Positions 34,849-41,739 of a DNA stretch of 52,382 nt are shown piece by piece. Made by a program: the position numbers and the translations under genes. The stretch covers positions 1 to 52,382 of the forward strand of contig CAZWLJ010000020.1 in NCBI GenBank assembly GCA_964634605.1, in the 5' to 3' direction. The notes beneath the pieces are model-generated. The model was not told the DNA's origin. It worked only from the letters and a program-made list of their open reading frames with translations, and ran no database searches. How positions within the stretch are numbered: position 1 is the first letter of the stretch; the number at the start of each line of letters is the position of its first letter. Origin of the DNA: UPXZ01 sp964634605. Lineage in GTDB: Bacteria > Bacteroidota > Bacteroidia > Bacteroidales > Paludibacteraceae.

Positions 34849-35061
34849 ATGATTCAGATACTGAAAAAAAATATTTTAGGATTGATCGGACTTGTGGCAG
34901 GATCCATAGGCGGATTTGCTTATTATTATTTCATAGGATGCAATTCCGGCAGTTGCCCTCTTAAGTCCAATCCTTACATTACTGTCATCTTCGGAGCTGT
35001 TATCGGTTATTTACTGCTCGATATGTTCAAAAAACCAGCAGAAAAAGATGGGAAAGATTAA
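34849..35061 (+). CDS. DUF6132 family small membrane protein
   Basis: A 70-residue protein with two hydrophobic segments (about 10-30 and 46-60) joined by a loop with FIGCNSGSCPLKSNP, a close pair of cysteines characteristic of DUF6132. The cysteines sit near the membrane surface, probably in the periplasm. The function is unknown; related genes are found near rhodanese, DUF2892 and thioredoxin genes in Bacteroidetes (recalled, not checked). The next gene starts 14 bp before its stop, so the two are coupled. Confidence 0.75.
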   Translation: MIQILKKNILGLIGLVAGSIGGFAYYYFIGCNSGSCPLKSNPYITVIFGAVIGYLLLDMFKKPAEKDGKD

Positions 35062-35305
35062 AAATCTTTTTTCAAAATGGACTTCCAACCGGCTGCTTCG
35101 CCTCACGCTGGGGATTATTATCGGAATTGCATATGTTTCTGACGGACAGCTGATATATTTGCTTTTTTCTGTATTCTTCCTGGTACAGGCAGTGCTGAAT
35201 ATGGGTTGCGGATGTGCAAACTCCGGTTGCCCGACACCTGGTGAAAATGACAAGAAAACAACTTACGAATTTGAAAAAATAAACACAAAAAAAAGCGATG
35301 TATAG
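35048..35305 (+). CDS. DUF2892 / YgaP-like small membrane protein
   Basis: An 85-residue protein with two hydrophobic segments (about 17-30 and 34-50), followed by NMGCGCANSGCPTPG. It resembles the DUF2892 membrane part of E. coli YgaP, where it is fused to a rhodanese domain; no rhodanese is present here. The three cysteines after the second helix, together with those of the previous gene, suggest a thiol relay or metal site. It overlaps both neighbours (14 bp and 8 bp), showing tight coupling. Confidence 0.65.
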   Translation: MGKIKNLFSKWTSNRLLRLTLGIIIGIAYVSDGQLIYLLFSVFFLVQAVLNMGCGCANSGCPTPGENDKKTTYEFEKINTKKSDV

Positions 35306-35516
35306 TACTTTTGATGTAAACGGAGATGGATGCCTGGTGTGTAATAATCAGGTGCTCGGTACACTGGGTAAACTTCAGGGAGTATTCGGCGCCGAAGTGG
35401 ACTATGTGAACGGCCGTGTGGTTGTGTCGCATACCGACGAAGTTACCCGCGATGATATCAGCCTGGTACTTAATAAACTGGGATTTTACGAAACGAAAAC
35501 AAACTGTGAACTTTAA
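35298..35516 (+). CDS. small HMA-like (heavy-metal-associated) domain protein
   Basis: A 72-residue protein that fits the ferredoxin-like HMA fold: GDGCLVCNNQVLGTLGKLQGVFGAEVDYVNGRVVV, then DDISLVLNKLGF. The CxxC pair is Cys12 and Cys15; a further Cys70 sits at the end. The usual GMxCxxC reads GDGCLVC. Such proteins carry copper, mercury or similar ions. There is no signal peptide. It starts inside the end of the previous gene (ATGTATAG overlap). It could also be a degenerate thiol carrier. Confidence 0.65.
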   Translation: MYSTFDVNGDGCLVCNNQVLGTLGKLQGVFGAEVDYVNGRVVVSHTDEVTRDDISLVLNKLGFYETKTNCEL

Positions 35517-35532
35517 CAATACATAAATAAAA

Positions 35533-36036
35533 ATGAAAAAGGTAATATTATCGGTATTTTTATTGTTGCTTATCACCGGCAATTATGTTGCAGGGGCAGG
35601 CAATAACACCAAACAGAATTCAAAAACAGAAAATAATAATAAAACAGAAAAAAAGAAAATGGGAACTATTCATTTAACAAAAGAAGAATTTCTTAAAAAA
35701 GTGGTCGATTATCAGAATAACCCGACCGAGTGGAAATATTTGGGTGACAAACCTGCAATCATCGACTTCTATGCCGACTGGTGCGGACCATGCAAAATGA
35801 TTGCACCTGTACTTGAGGAACTTGCCGAAGAATATGCTGGTGAAATCTATATTTACAAGATCAACACCGAGAAAGAACAGGAGCTGGCAGCAGCTTTTGG
35901 TATCCGTAGTATTCCTACACTACTTTTCGTGCCAATGGGCGAAGCTCCGCAGATGGCACAGGGTGCACTGCCTAAAAATGCATTCAAAGAAGCAATAGAA
36001 AGTGTTCTTCTTAAAAAAGAAAAAGTAACAAACTAA
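35533..36036 (+). CDS. exported thioredoxin with WCGPC active site
   Basis: A 167-residue protein: an N-terminal hydrophobic signal (1-22), an Asn/Lys-rich linker (23-43), and a thioredoxin domain with Cys84-Gly-Pro-Cys87 (ADWCGPC) and the cis-proline in SIPT. It should reduce disulfides on the outer side of the cytoplasmic membrane, or stay anchored there. A start at residue 43 (MGTIHLTK) would make it cytosolic, but the spacing of 16 bp from the previous gene and the clear signal favour the longer form. It is a close relative of the next gene. Confidence 0.85.
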   Translation: MKKVILSVFLLLLITGNYVAGAGNNTKQNSKTENNNKTEKKKMGTIHLTKEEFLKKVVDYQNNPTEWKYLGDKPAIIDFYADWCGPCKMIAPVLEELAEEYAGEIYIYKINTEKEQELAAAFGIRSIPTLLFVPMGEAPQMAQGALPKNAFKEAIESVLLKKEKVTN

Positions 36037-36039
36037 AAT

Positions 36040-36558
36040 ATGAGAAAACTATTTTATTTTGCATTCGTCGCTTTGCTTTCCACCGGACTTATGGCCTGCA
36101 ACGGGAAGAAAGACAAGAGCAGCAAACCTGACGGCAATTCAGCAGAAGCAATTCAGAATACCCCTGCAGCCAGTACTGATGCAGCAAAATCGGGCGAACC
36201 CATACATCTGACAAAAGCAGAGTTTCTTCAGAAAGTTGTAAACTATGAAGCCAATCCGAGCTCATGGAAATATGTGGGCGACAAACCCTGTATCATCGAT
36301 TTCTGGGCAACGTGGTGTCCTCCCTGTAAAGCCATAGCACCGATTCTCAACGATCTTGCCAGGGAATATGACGGTCAGATTTACATTTATAAAGTGGATG
36401 TTGATCAGGAAAAGGAGCTTGCACAGGCTTTCGGTATTCAGAGTATTCCTACATTGCTTTTTGTACCCATGTTGGGTGAACCTAAGGCTGAAGTAGGCGC
36501 AATATCCAGGGATGTTTTCAAGGACAGGATTGATAATTTCATGCTTGTAAAAAAATAA
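36040..36558 (+). CDS. thioredoxin-like lipoprotein with WCPPC active site
   Basis: A 172-residue lipoprotein: lipobox at TGLMAC (Cys20), a linker to about residue 53, then a thioredoxin domain with Cys93-Pro-Pro-Cys96 (ATWCPPC) and SIPT. Cys84 just before the core is extra. Its domain is clearly a duplicate of the preceding thioredoxin (shared IHLTK, GDKP, YIYK, IPTLLFVPM). The WCPPC motif is usual for envelope disulfide-handling proteins. It is the last gene before a terminator. Confidence 0.87.
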   Translation: MRKLFYFAFVALLSTGLMACNGKKDKSSKPDGNSAEAIQNTPAASTDAAKSGEPIHLTKAEFLQKVVNYEANPSSWKYVGDKPCIIDFWATWCPPCKAIAPILNDLAREYDGQIYIYKVDVDQEKELAQAFGIQSIPTLLFVPMLGEPKAEVGAISRDVFKDRIDNFMLVKK

Positions 36559-36587
36559 AATTTGATTTTTGATTGATTAATGAAAAG

Positions 36588-36642
36588 TCCGGCTGCCTCA
36601 TGTCATCCTTTTGGAAGAATTTGAGTTGCCGGATTTTTTTTT
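36588..36642 (+). terminator. intrinsic terminator of the arsR-type operon
   Basis: TCCGGC (36588-36593) pairs with GCCGGA (36628-36633), helped by an inner CTCA/TGAG pairing, and a run of nine T follows. Confidence 0.7.
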
Positions 36643-36680
36643 AGAAAAAACCAGCATTGTAACCACTAAAAAAAACGAAA

Positions 36681-37073
36681 ATGGAAAATATGTTTATTGA
36701 AATCGGGAGCAGATATGATTTTGAACAAACAGTAAGAATTCTCACAGAGAAGATTGAAAATGCCGGTTGGAAAATTCTTTCAACCCACAACCTGCAGGAG
36801 TCGCTCCATAAGAACGGGTATGATGTATTGCCGGTCAAAGTGATTGAGCTTTGTAATCCGCATCATTCGTCAAAAATCCTGAGCAGAGATGCTGAGCGAA
36901 TCTTTTCGAGCCTGATGCCCTGCAGAATAACTGTTTACGACAAATCCGACGGAACTACTTACGTTTCGCTGATGAATTCGGGTATGCTCGCATCGCAAGC
37001 GGGAGGTATAGTTGAAGAGGTAATGTCTGTGGCATTCGCCGATTCGATGAGTTTTGTCGAAAGCATCAAATGA
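36681..37073 (+). CDS. DUF302 domain protein
   Basis: A 130-residue cytosolic protein of the DUF302 family: FEQTVRILTEKIENAGWKILSTHNLQESLHKNGYDVLPVKVIELCNPHHSSKIL, followed by MPCRITVYDKSDGTTYVSLMNSGML. The two cysteines (ELCNP and MPCRI) are conserved positions in the family. Function is unknown; DUF302 proteins occur beside sulfur-oxidation and redox genes (recalled, not checked). It lies behind the operon's terminator, with no promoter that I recognise. Confidence 0.82.
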   Translation: MENMFIEIGSRYDFEQTVRILTEKIENAGWKILSTHNLQESLHKNGYDVLPVKVIELCNPHHSSKILSRDAERIFSSLMPCRITVYDKSDGTTYVSLMNSGMLASQAGGIVEEVMSVAFADSMSFVESIK

Positions 37074-37192
37074 TACAATGACGCTGCTAAAGTTAAAAAA
37101 GAAAAATAATATGTTGAGAATTAAACGTTTTGTGCTTTTACGAGTCAAAAAGGTAAACAATTTAATTACTTAACATTTAATTGATAACGAAT

Positions 37193-37708
37193 ATGAAAAA
37201 GATTGGAATTTTAGCTATTGCAGCTTTTTTTGCGATGAATTTTACGGTTTTTTCTCAACCGCAGCCACCATTCGGAGGCGGAAACAGAGGTGACCATATG
37301 CCTCAGCGTCCGGTGAACTTTACTCCCGAACAACGAGCTGAAAACCTCACTAAACAGCTGAGCCTGACAGATGCTCAGAAAGTGAAACTGGTTGAATTTT
37401 ATCAGAAACAGGATAAAATTAGAGAAGAAAACCGGGCTGAACGCGAAAAACAACGCGACCAGATGATGAAAGAAAGGTCGAAAAGCCGTGAGGAGTATAT
37501 GGCCGAACGTGAAAAAGAAATGGCTCTTCAGGATGCTGAACTGGAAAAAATTATCGGAAGTGAAAAAATGGCTGAATTAAAGAAAGTCCGTAAGCAGAGA
37601 ATCGACCGGATGAATGAAAACCGCCGGGAACGGCCCGACAGGAACCGCAGAAATGATGATAAACAGAAAAACGACTCATTACCACGGTTTGGAAAAAAAG
37701 CAAAATAA
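37193..37708 (+). CDS. Spy/DUF4890-like periplasmic helical protein
   Basis: A 171-residue exported protein: signal peptide (cut after FSQ, about residue 21), a Pro/Gly-rich segment, then LTKQLSLTDAQKVKLVEFYQKQDKIREENRAEREKQRDQMMKERSKSREEYMAEREK, a long charged helix of the Spy/CpxP type. The LTxxQ repeat is the usual Spy mark. The end is highly basic. Spy-like proteins act as ATP-free chaperones or metal-stress sensors in the periplasm. ATG at 37193 is preferred to a TTG 12 bp upstream. It follows the DUF302 gene by 119 bp. Confidence 0.75.
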   Translation: MKKIGILAIAAFFAMNFTVFSQPQPPFGGGNRGDHMPQRPVNFTPEQRAENLTKQLSLTDAQKVKLVEFYQKQDKIREENRAEREKQRDQMMKERSKSREEYMAEREKEMALQDAELEKIIGSEKMAELKKVRKQRIDRMNENRRERPDRNRRNDDKQKNDSLPRFGKKAK

Positions 37709-37763
37709 TATTTTTCTTCAGAATTAGTGATCAGATTCGGTTTCTGGTTGGTGAACAAAAAGT

Positions 37764-37796
37764 AACGGCTCCAAAAATAATGGAGCCGTTTCTTTT
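37764..37796. terminator. intrinsic terminator between the Spy-like gene and rpoD
   Basis: AACGGCTCCA (37764-37773) pairs perfectly with TGGAGCCGTT (37781-37790) around a 7-nt loop. A T-rich run follows on the plus strand. It may also serve the convergent rpoD gene, though the minus strand has only a weak T tract. Confidence 0.85.
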
Positions 37797-37828
37797 TTCA
37801 TTATGGTTTGAAATCAGAAAATTACTTT

Positions 37829-38689
37829 TTAGCCTAAATAGGTTTTTAAAAGTTTGCTTTTCGAGCTTTGTCTTAGCCTTCTGATCGCTTTTTCTTTAAT
37901 CTGTCTTACGCGTTCACGAGTCAGTCCGAATTCTACTCCAATTTCTTCGAGTGTCATTTCAGGCACGCCAATTCCGAAGAATTTTTTTACTATATCATGC
38001 TCACGGTCGCTCAGTGTGGAGAGAGCGCGTTCAATTTCTTTCGAAAGCGATTCGTTGATAAGCACCCGGTCGGCATTGGGAGAGTCGTCGTTGATCATCA
38101 CATCGAGCAGGCTGTTGTCTTCTCCTTCAACAAATGGTGCATCTACCGATACATGTCGTCCGGATACCTTCATGGTGTCAGCGATTTTATCCACCGGTAT
38201 GTCGAGCTCTTCGGCGAGTTCTTCGGCAGATGGGCGGCGTTCGTTTTCCTGCTCAAATTTCGAAAAAGCCTTGTTGATCTTGTTGAGAGATCCGACCTGA
38301 TTGAGCGGCAGGCGAACAATACGCGATTGCTCGGCCAAAGCCTGAAGAATAGACTGACGAATCCACCATACAGCATAGGAAATGAACTTAAATCCGCGGG
38401 TTTCATCAAATTTCTCTGCAGCTTTGATCAGTCCTAAATTACCTTCGTTAATTAAATCAGGCAGACTTAATCCTTGATTTTGATACTGTTTTGCTACTGA
38501 AACCACAAATCGAAGATTGGCTCGTGTAAGTTTTTCGAGCGCCAGACGATCACCGTTTCTAATCCGCTGAGCAAGTTCTACTTCCTCCTCAACTGTAATA
38601 AGGTCTTCACGTCCTATTTCCTGCAAATATTTGTCAAGAGAGGCACTTTCACGATTGGTAATTGATTTTGTAATTTTTAGCTGTCTCAT
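37829..38689 (-). CDS. rpoD: primary RNA polymerase sigma factor (RpoD/SigA type)
   Basis: A 286-residue sigma-70 factor, the housekeeping sigma of Bacteroidetes, which reads the TAnnTTTG promoters found in this window. Regions: 1.2 (about 15-45, LDKYLQEIGREDLITVEEE), 2 (about 50-125, LTRANLRFVVSVAKQYQNQGLSLPDLINEGNLGLIKAAEKFD and GFKFISYAVWWIRQSI), 3 (about 130-200) and 4 (about 220-280, LSDREHDIVKKFFG and TLEEIGVEFGLTRERVRQIKEKAIRRLR). It lacks region 1.1, as is usual in this phylum. It is single and convergent with the Spy-like gene. Confidence 0.96.
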   Translation of the reverse strand: MRQLKITKSITNRESASLDKYLQEIGREDLITVEEEVELAQRIRNGDRLALEKLTRANLRFVVSVAKQYQNQGLSLPDLINEGNLGLIKAAEKFDETRGFKFISYAVWWIRQSILQALAEQSRIVRLPLNQVGSLNKINKAFSKFEQENERRPSAEELAEELDIPVDKIADTMKVSGRHVSVDAPFVEGEDNSLLDVMINDDSPNADRVLINESLSKEIERALSTLSDREHDIVKKFFGIGVPEMTLEEIGVEFGLTRERVRQIKEKAIRRLRQSSKSKLLKTYLG

Positions 38690-38713
38690 ATAGGGTAGGG
38701 GAAATTAAGCCTG

Positions 38714-38721
38714 CAAAGGTA
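38714..38721 (-). promoter_or_regulatory. -7 promoter box of rpoD
   Basis: The minus strand reads TACCTTTG 24 bp before the start codon. No -33 TTTG was found. Confidence 0.5.
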
Positions 38722-38932
38722 CTGCTTTTTAAATAATAAAGAAATTTATTTATGTTAAAAATATATTTGCAAATAAAGTTACGGTTCATGTATTTTTATT
38801 TCTGTTTCCAATCGCTAAGCCGATGATGTTCTGGTCTCATTGAATTTATTAACGTATGAAGTTGACTGAATGTTTCAAAAATCATTCAATTTTTTTCAAT
38901 TTGCAGTATTTAAAAAACGAAGATTAATAAAT

Positions 38933-39766
38933 TCATTTCTTTCGCATGGTTGCTGACCTGAAAAAATCTGAAAAATACAGCGCCTGATATTTGACTGCAT
39001 TGTCCCAGTATTCGCGGTTGTGCCCTCCCGGACGTGAAATAAAATCGTGTGGAATGTTTCTGTATCTGAGTTCATTATGAAGTCTGAGGTTTACTTCGTA
39101 GAAGAAATCTTCTGTGCCACAGTCAATTATGATTTTAATTCCGTTGGGTGTAAGCAGATGCAGCAGGTTGATTACGCTATGGTTTTCCCAGTTTCCGGCG
39201 TGTTGGGATTGTATTCCTAATCGTTTGCTTATATCCCAGTTGTTGGGGAAAGGTCGTATATCCACACCGCCACTCATGCTTCCGCACGCTCCGAACACAT
39301 CCTGGTGACGAAAACCCAGAAATAAACCGCCATGTCCACCCATACTTAAGCCCGATATGGCTCTTCCTTCGCGTGCTGCTATGGTTTTATAGTTTCTGTC
39401 TATCCAGGGCACCAGTTCTTTCGAAATGTAAGTTTCATAGCGAAATGAACTGTCCACGGGGCTGTCGTAGTACCATCCTGAAAAACCACCATCGGGGCAT
39501 ACCACTATCATCTGATAGGTATCGGAAAGTGCTGCAGTAGAAGGCATGTCCTTAATCCAACTGGTGTAATTGCCGCTGTAACCGTGTAGCAGATAGAAAA
39601 CCGGATATGAAGTGATTTTATTATACGAATCGGGGATTACCACCAGTGCTTTGATAATTTTTTTCATACCCGTACTGTAAGTCATTACGGTATCAACTTT
39701 TGCAGCCTGCAGGGAGGAGCTTATTATGCAAACCAGCAGGGCGGTTGCTACAAGGTTTTTTCTCAT
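38933..39766 (-). CDS. secreted alpha/beta hydrolase of the esterase D / FrmB-like family
   Basis: A 277-residue esterase. ATG at 39766 begins a signal peptide (RKNLVATALLVCIISSSLQAAK); the longer frame adds 13 residues that overlap the promoter. FYLLHGYSGNYTSW forms the oxyanion hole region, and the nucleophile is in SGLSMGGHGG; IDCGTEDFFYEVN and RPGGHNREYW give the catalytic Asp and His. Members cleave acetyl or feruloyl esters of polysaccharides, or S-formylglutathione; the signal peptide favours a polysaccharide or other envelope ester. It stands alone between rpoD and the HtrA gene. Confidence 0.87.
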   Translation of the reverse strand: MRKNLVATALLVCIISSSLQAAKVDTVMTYSTGMKKIIKALVVIPDSYNKITSYPVFYLLHGYSGNYTSWIKDMPSTAALSDTYQMIVVCPDGGFSGWYYDSPVDSSFRYETYISKELVPWIDRNYKTIAAREGRAISGLSMGGHGGLFLGFRHQDVFGACGSMSGGVDIRPFPNNWDISKRLGIQSQHAGNWENHSVINLLHLLTPNGIKIIIDCGTEDFFYEVNLRLHNELRYRNIPHDFISRPGGHNREYWDNAVKYQALYFSDFFRSATMRKK

Positions 39767-39802
39767 TTGATGTTTTTTTTTACAATGTTCTGAAATTGAA
39801 TA

Positions 39803-39810
39803 CAAAGATA
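39803..39810 (-). promoter_or_regulatory. -7 promoter box of the secreted esterase gene
   Basis: The minus strand reads TATCTTTG 36 bp before the ATG at 39766. It supports that start. No -33 TTTG was found. Confidence 0.5.
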
Positions 39811-39889
39811 TTTCTTTTGGTAAGAATAAAAAAACAGACTGATTTCAGGATGAAAAAAGTCTGTTAATTTTTATGATAAAATGGTGTTA

Positions 39890-41407
39890 TTATTTCTCCG
39901 GATCTATTTTATAATAGGCAATTTTTCCGGTTGTGGGATACACGCCTGCTATGTTGAGTGCTTTTTTGGATTTTGAAGCTTCGTTGTATACTTTCTCAAA
40001 ATCATTTATACTCGACATGGCCTGATTGTTGATTTTCAGAATAATGTATCCCTGCTGAACTCCCTGATCTCTGAATTTTCCCTGATTCACAGCAGTTACT
40101 TCGAGTCCTGCATCTATTCCAAGGGCTTCCTTTACTGTGCTGTCAATCGGTTTCAGTTGTATGCCCAGGTCTTTAGGTGCTGTCACATTTTTAACAACTT
40201 CGGTAGTTCCATCTGCATTCATAAGACTTGCCGTAGTTCGCATCTGCTTTTTGTCTCTCATATATCCCACAGTTATTTTATCTCCCGGACGATATCTGCT
40301 AACCTGTTCCTGAAGCTCGGATGATGATTTTACTTTTATTCCGTTTATTTCATTGATTACATCGTCTTTCTTAATGCCTGCTTTATCTGCTGCACCACCT
40401 TCTACAACATCTCCCACGAGTGCTCCGTCGAGGGTTTTCAGCTCTTTTTCCTTCGCTATTTCGGTGGTAATATCTCCGATGCTTACACCCAGCAATGCAC
40501 GCTGAACCACCCCATGCTGACGCAGGTCGGTTACTACTTTCTGCACTATACTTGATGGAACCGCAAATCCGTATCCGGCGTAAGAACCTGTCTGTGAGGC
40601 TATAGCGGTATTGATTCCCATAAGCTCACCTTTGGTGTTGACTAATGCTCCGCCGCTGTTGCCCGGATTGATGGCTGCGTCTGTCTGGATAAACGATTCG
40701 ATGGAAAGATTATTGGTGCGCTGACCGTAGCGGTTTGTACCAATAATTCCGATGTTTCTGGCTTTTGCGCTCACAATTCCGGCTGTAACGGTTGAAGTCA
40801 GGTTGAAAGGATTGCCCACAGCAAGTACCCATTCACCCACTTTCAGATCGTCAGAATTGCCGAAAGGAATGCTCGAAAGGTTTGTGGCATCTGCTTTAAG
40901 CAATGCAATATCGGTAGACGGATCAGCACCAACTAATTTGGCTTTGAATGTTCGTTTGTCGTTCAGTGTAACTTCAATTTCCGTTGCACCGTCTATCACA
41001 TGGTTGTTGGTCACTATATATCCGTCGTTACTGATAATTACACCAGAGCCTGCTCCGAGTGGTTGTGCTTCTTCAGGAGTATTCTGTTTCTGGCGCTGCT
41101 GCGGACCGAAGAAGAAATCAAAAAACGGATCGCTGAAAAAATCCTGCTGCTGACTACGCGGAGCTTTTGTTTTTACATGCACTACAGCATGAACGGTAAG
41201 ATCAGCTGCTACCGTAAAGTCTGTTTCAATACCCTGAACTGCGTTTGCAAATCTTGCTTTTGCATTTTGTGCCGGAATTTCGGTGTTTTCTATAAAATCA
41301 GCATTGTTGTTTTTGTTCTGAACATAGGTAGTTGCCAGGCTTGTTGCTGCACTTACACCTATTATCAATGCCACTAAAAAAATCATCGATTTAGTTTTTG
41401 TACTCAT
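39890..41407 (-). CDS. HtrA/DegP-family periplasmic serine protease with two PDZ domains
   Basis: A 505-residue protease and chaperone for damaged envelope proteins. ATG at 41407 begins a signal or anchor segment (KSMIFLVALIIGVSAATSLA). The catalytic triad is His136 (IVTNNHVID), Asp166 (STDIALLKAD) and Ser251 (PGNSGGAL). Before the His lies a Phe- and Gln-rich loop (QQQDFFSDPFFDFFFGPQQ), as in DegP and DegQ. PDZ1 spans about 290-385 and PDZ2 about 405-500. The upstream frame from 41458 overlaps the promoter and is rejected. A cluster of TTTAAC half-sites lies upstream. Confidence 0.94.
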   Translation of the reverse strand: MSTKTKSMIFLVALIIGVSAATSLATTYVQNKNNNADFIENTEIPAQNAKARFANAVQGIETDFTVAADLTVHAVVHVKTKAPRSQQQDFFSDPFFDFFFGPQQRQKQNTPEEAQPLGAGSGVIISNDGYIVTNNHVIDGATEIEVTLNDKRTFKAKLVGADPSTDIALLKADATNLSSIPFGNSDDLKVGEWVLAVGNPFNLTSTVTAGIVSAKARNIGIIGTNRYGQRTNNLSIESFIQTDAAINPGNSGGALVNTKGELMGINTAIASQTGSYAGYGFAVPSSIVQKVVTDLRQHGVVQRALLGVSIGDITTEIAKEKELKTLDGALVGDVVEGGAADKAGIKKDDVINEINGIKVKSSSELQEQVSRYRPGDKITVGYMRDKKQMRTTASLMNADGTTEVVKNVTAPKDLGIQLKPIDSTVKEALGIDAGLEVTAVNQGKFRDQGVQQGYIILKINNQAMSSINDFEKVYNEASKSKKALNIAGVYPTTGKIAYYKIDPEK

Positions 41408-41446
41408 AATTTTATTTTTAGATTTTTGAAGTTTAAATGTCTGACA

Positions 41447-41481
41447 CAAATTTAGCAAATGATATGCCTAAAATGAACAAA
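41447..41481 (-). promoter_or_regulatory. probable promoter of the HtrA gene
   Basis: On the minus strand TTTG (41481-41478) and TAAATTTG (41454-41447) are separated by 23 bp, longer than the usual 19-21, so the promoter may need an activator. Confidence 0.5.
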
Positions 41482-41484
41482 GCA

Positions 41485-41538
41485 TTTAACATTTGGTTAA
41501 ATTTAACAATGTTAAAATTCGGTTTAACGCGCTTTAAC
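41485..41538. promoter_or_regulatory. array of six TTTAAC half-sites upstream of the HtrA gene
   Basis: TTTAAC or its complement begins at 41485, 41496 (reverse), 41502, 41511 (reverse), 41523 and 41533. The first four form two inverted pairs; TTTAACA-A-TGTTAAA (41502-41516) is a perfect 15-bp palindrome. The array ends 3 bp before the -33 box. Confidence 0.55.
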
Positions 41539-41687
41539 GCTGATATATAGCAATGATTAAAAATTCTGAATGATATAATGAGTAGAGCTCCAGCATATTG
41601 GCAGATACTTCGGTTAAGAATGAAAAAAATGGCAGAATACTGACAAAATTACCTGTTTTCAGGCATATAGAAGTAAAAAATAAAGCT

Positions 41688-41726
41688 GAAAAAAAGCCGG
41701 GTTGCATTTTTCAGCAAACCCGGCTT
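41688..41726 (-). terminator. intrinsic terminator of asnB
   Basis: AAGCCGGGTT (41694-41703) pairs with AACCCGGCTT (41717-41726). On the minus strand the stem runs into a T-tract. It lies 14 bp past the asnB stop. Confidence 0.85.
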
Positions 41727-41739
41727 AACTAAACAGCTA

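Noticed and set aside
34535..36558. A classic arsenic resistance operon
   Set aside because: No arsenate reductase, ArsB/Acr3 pump or ArsA is present, and the regulator lacks the arsenite-binding cysteines.
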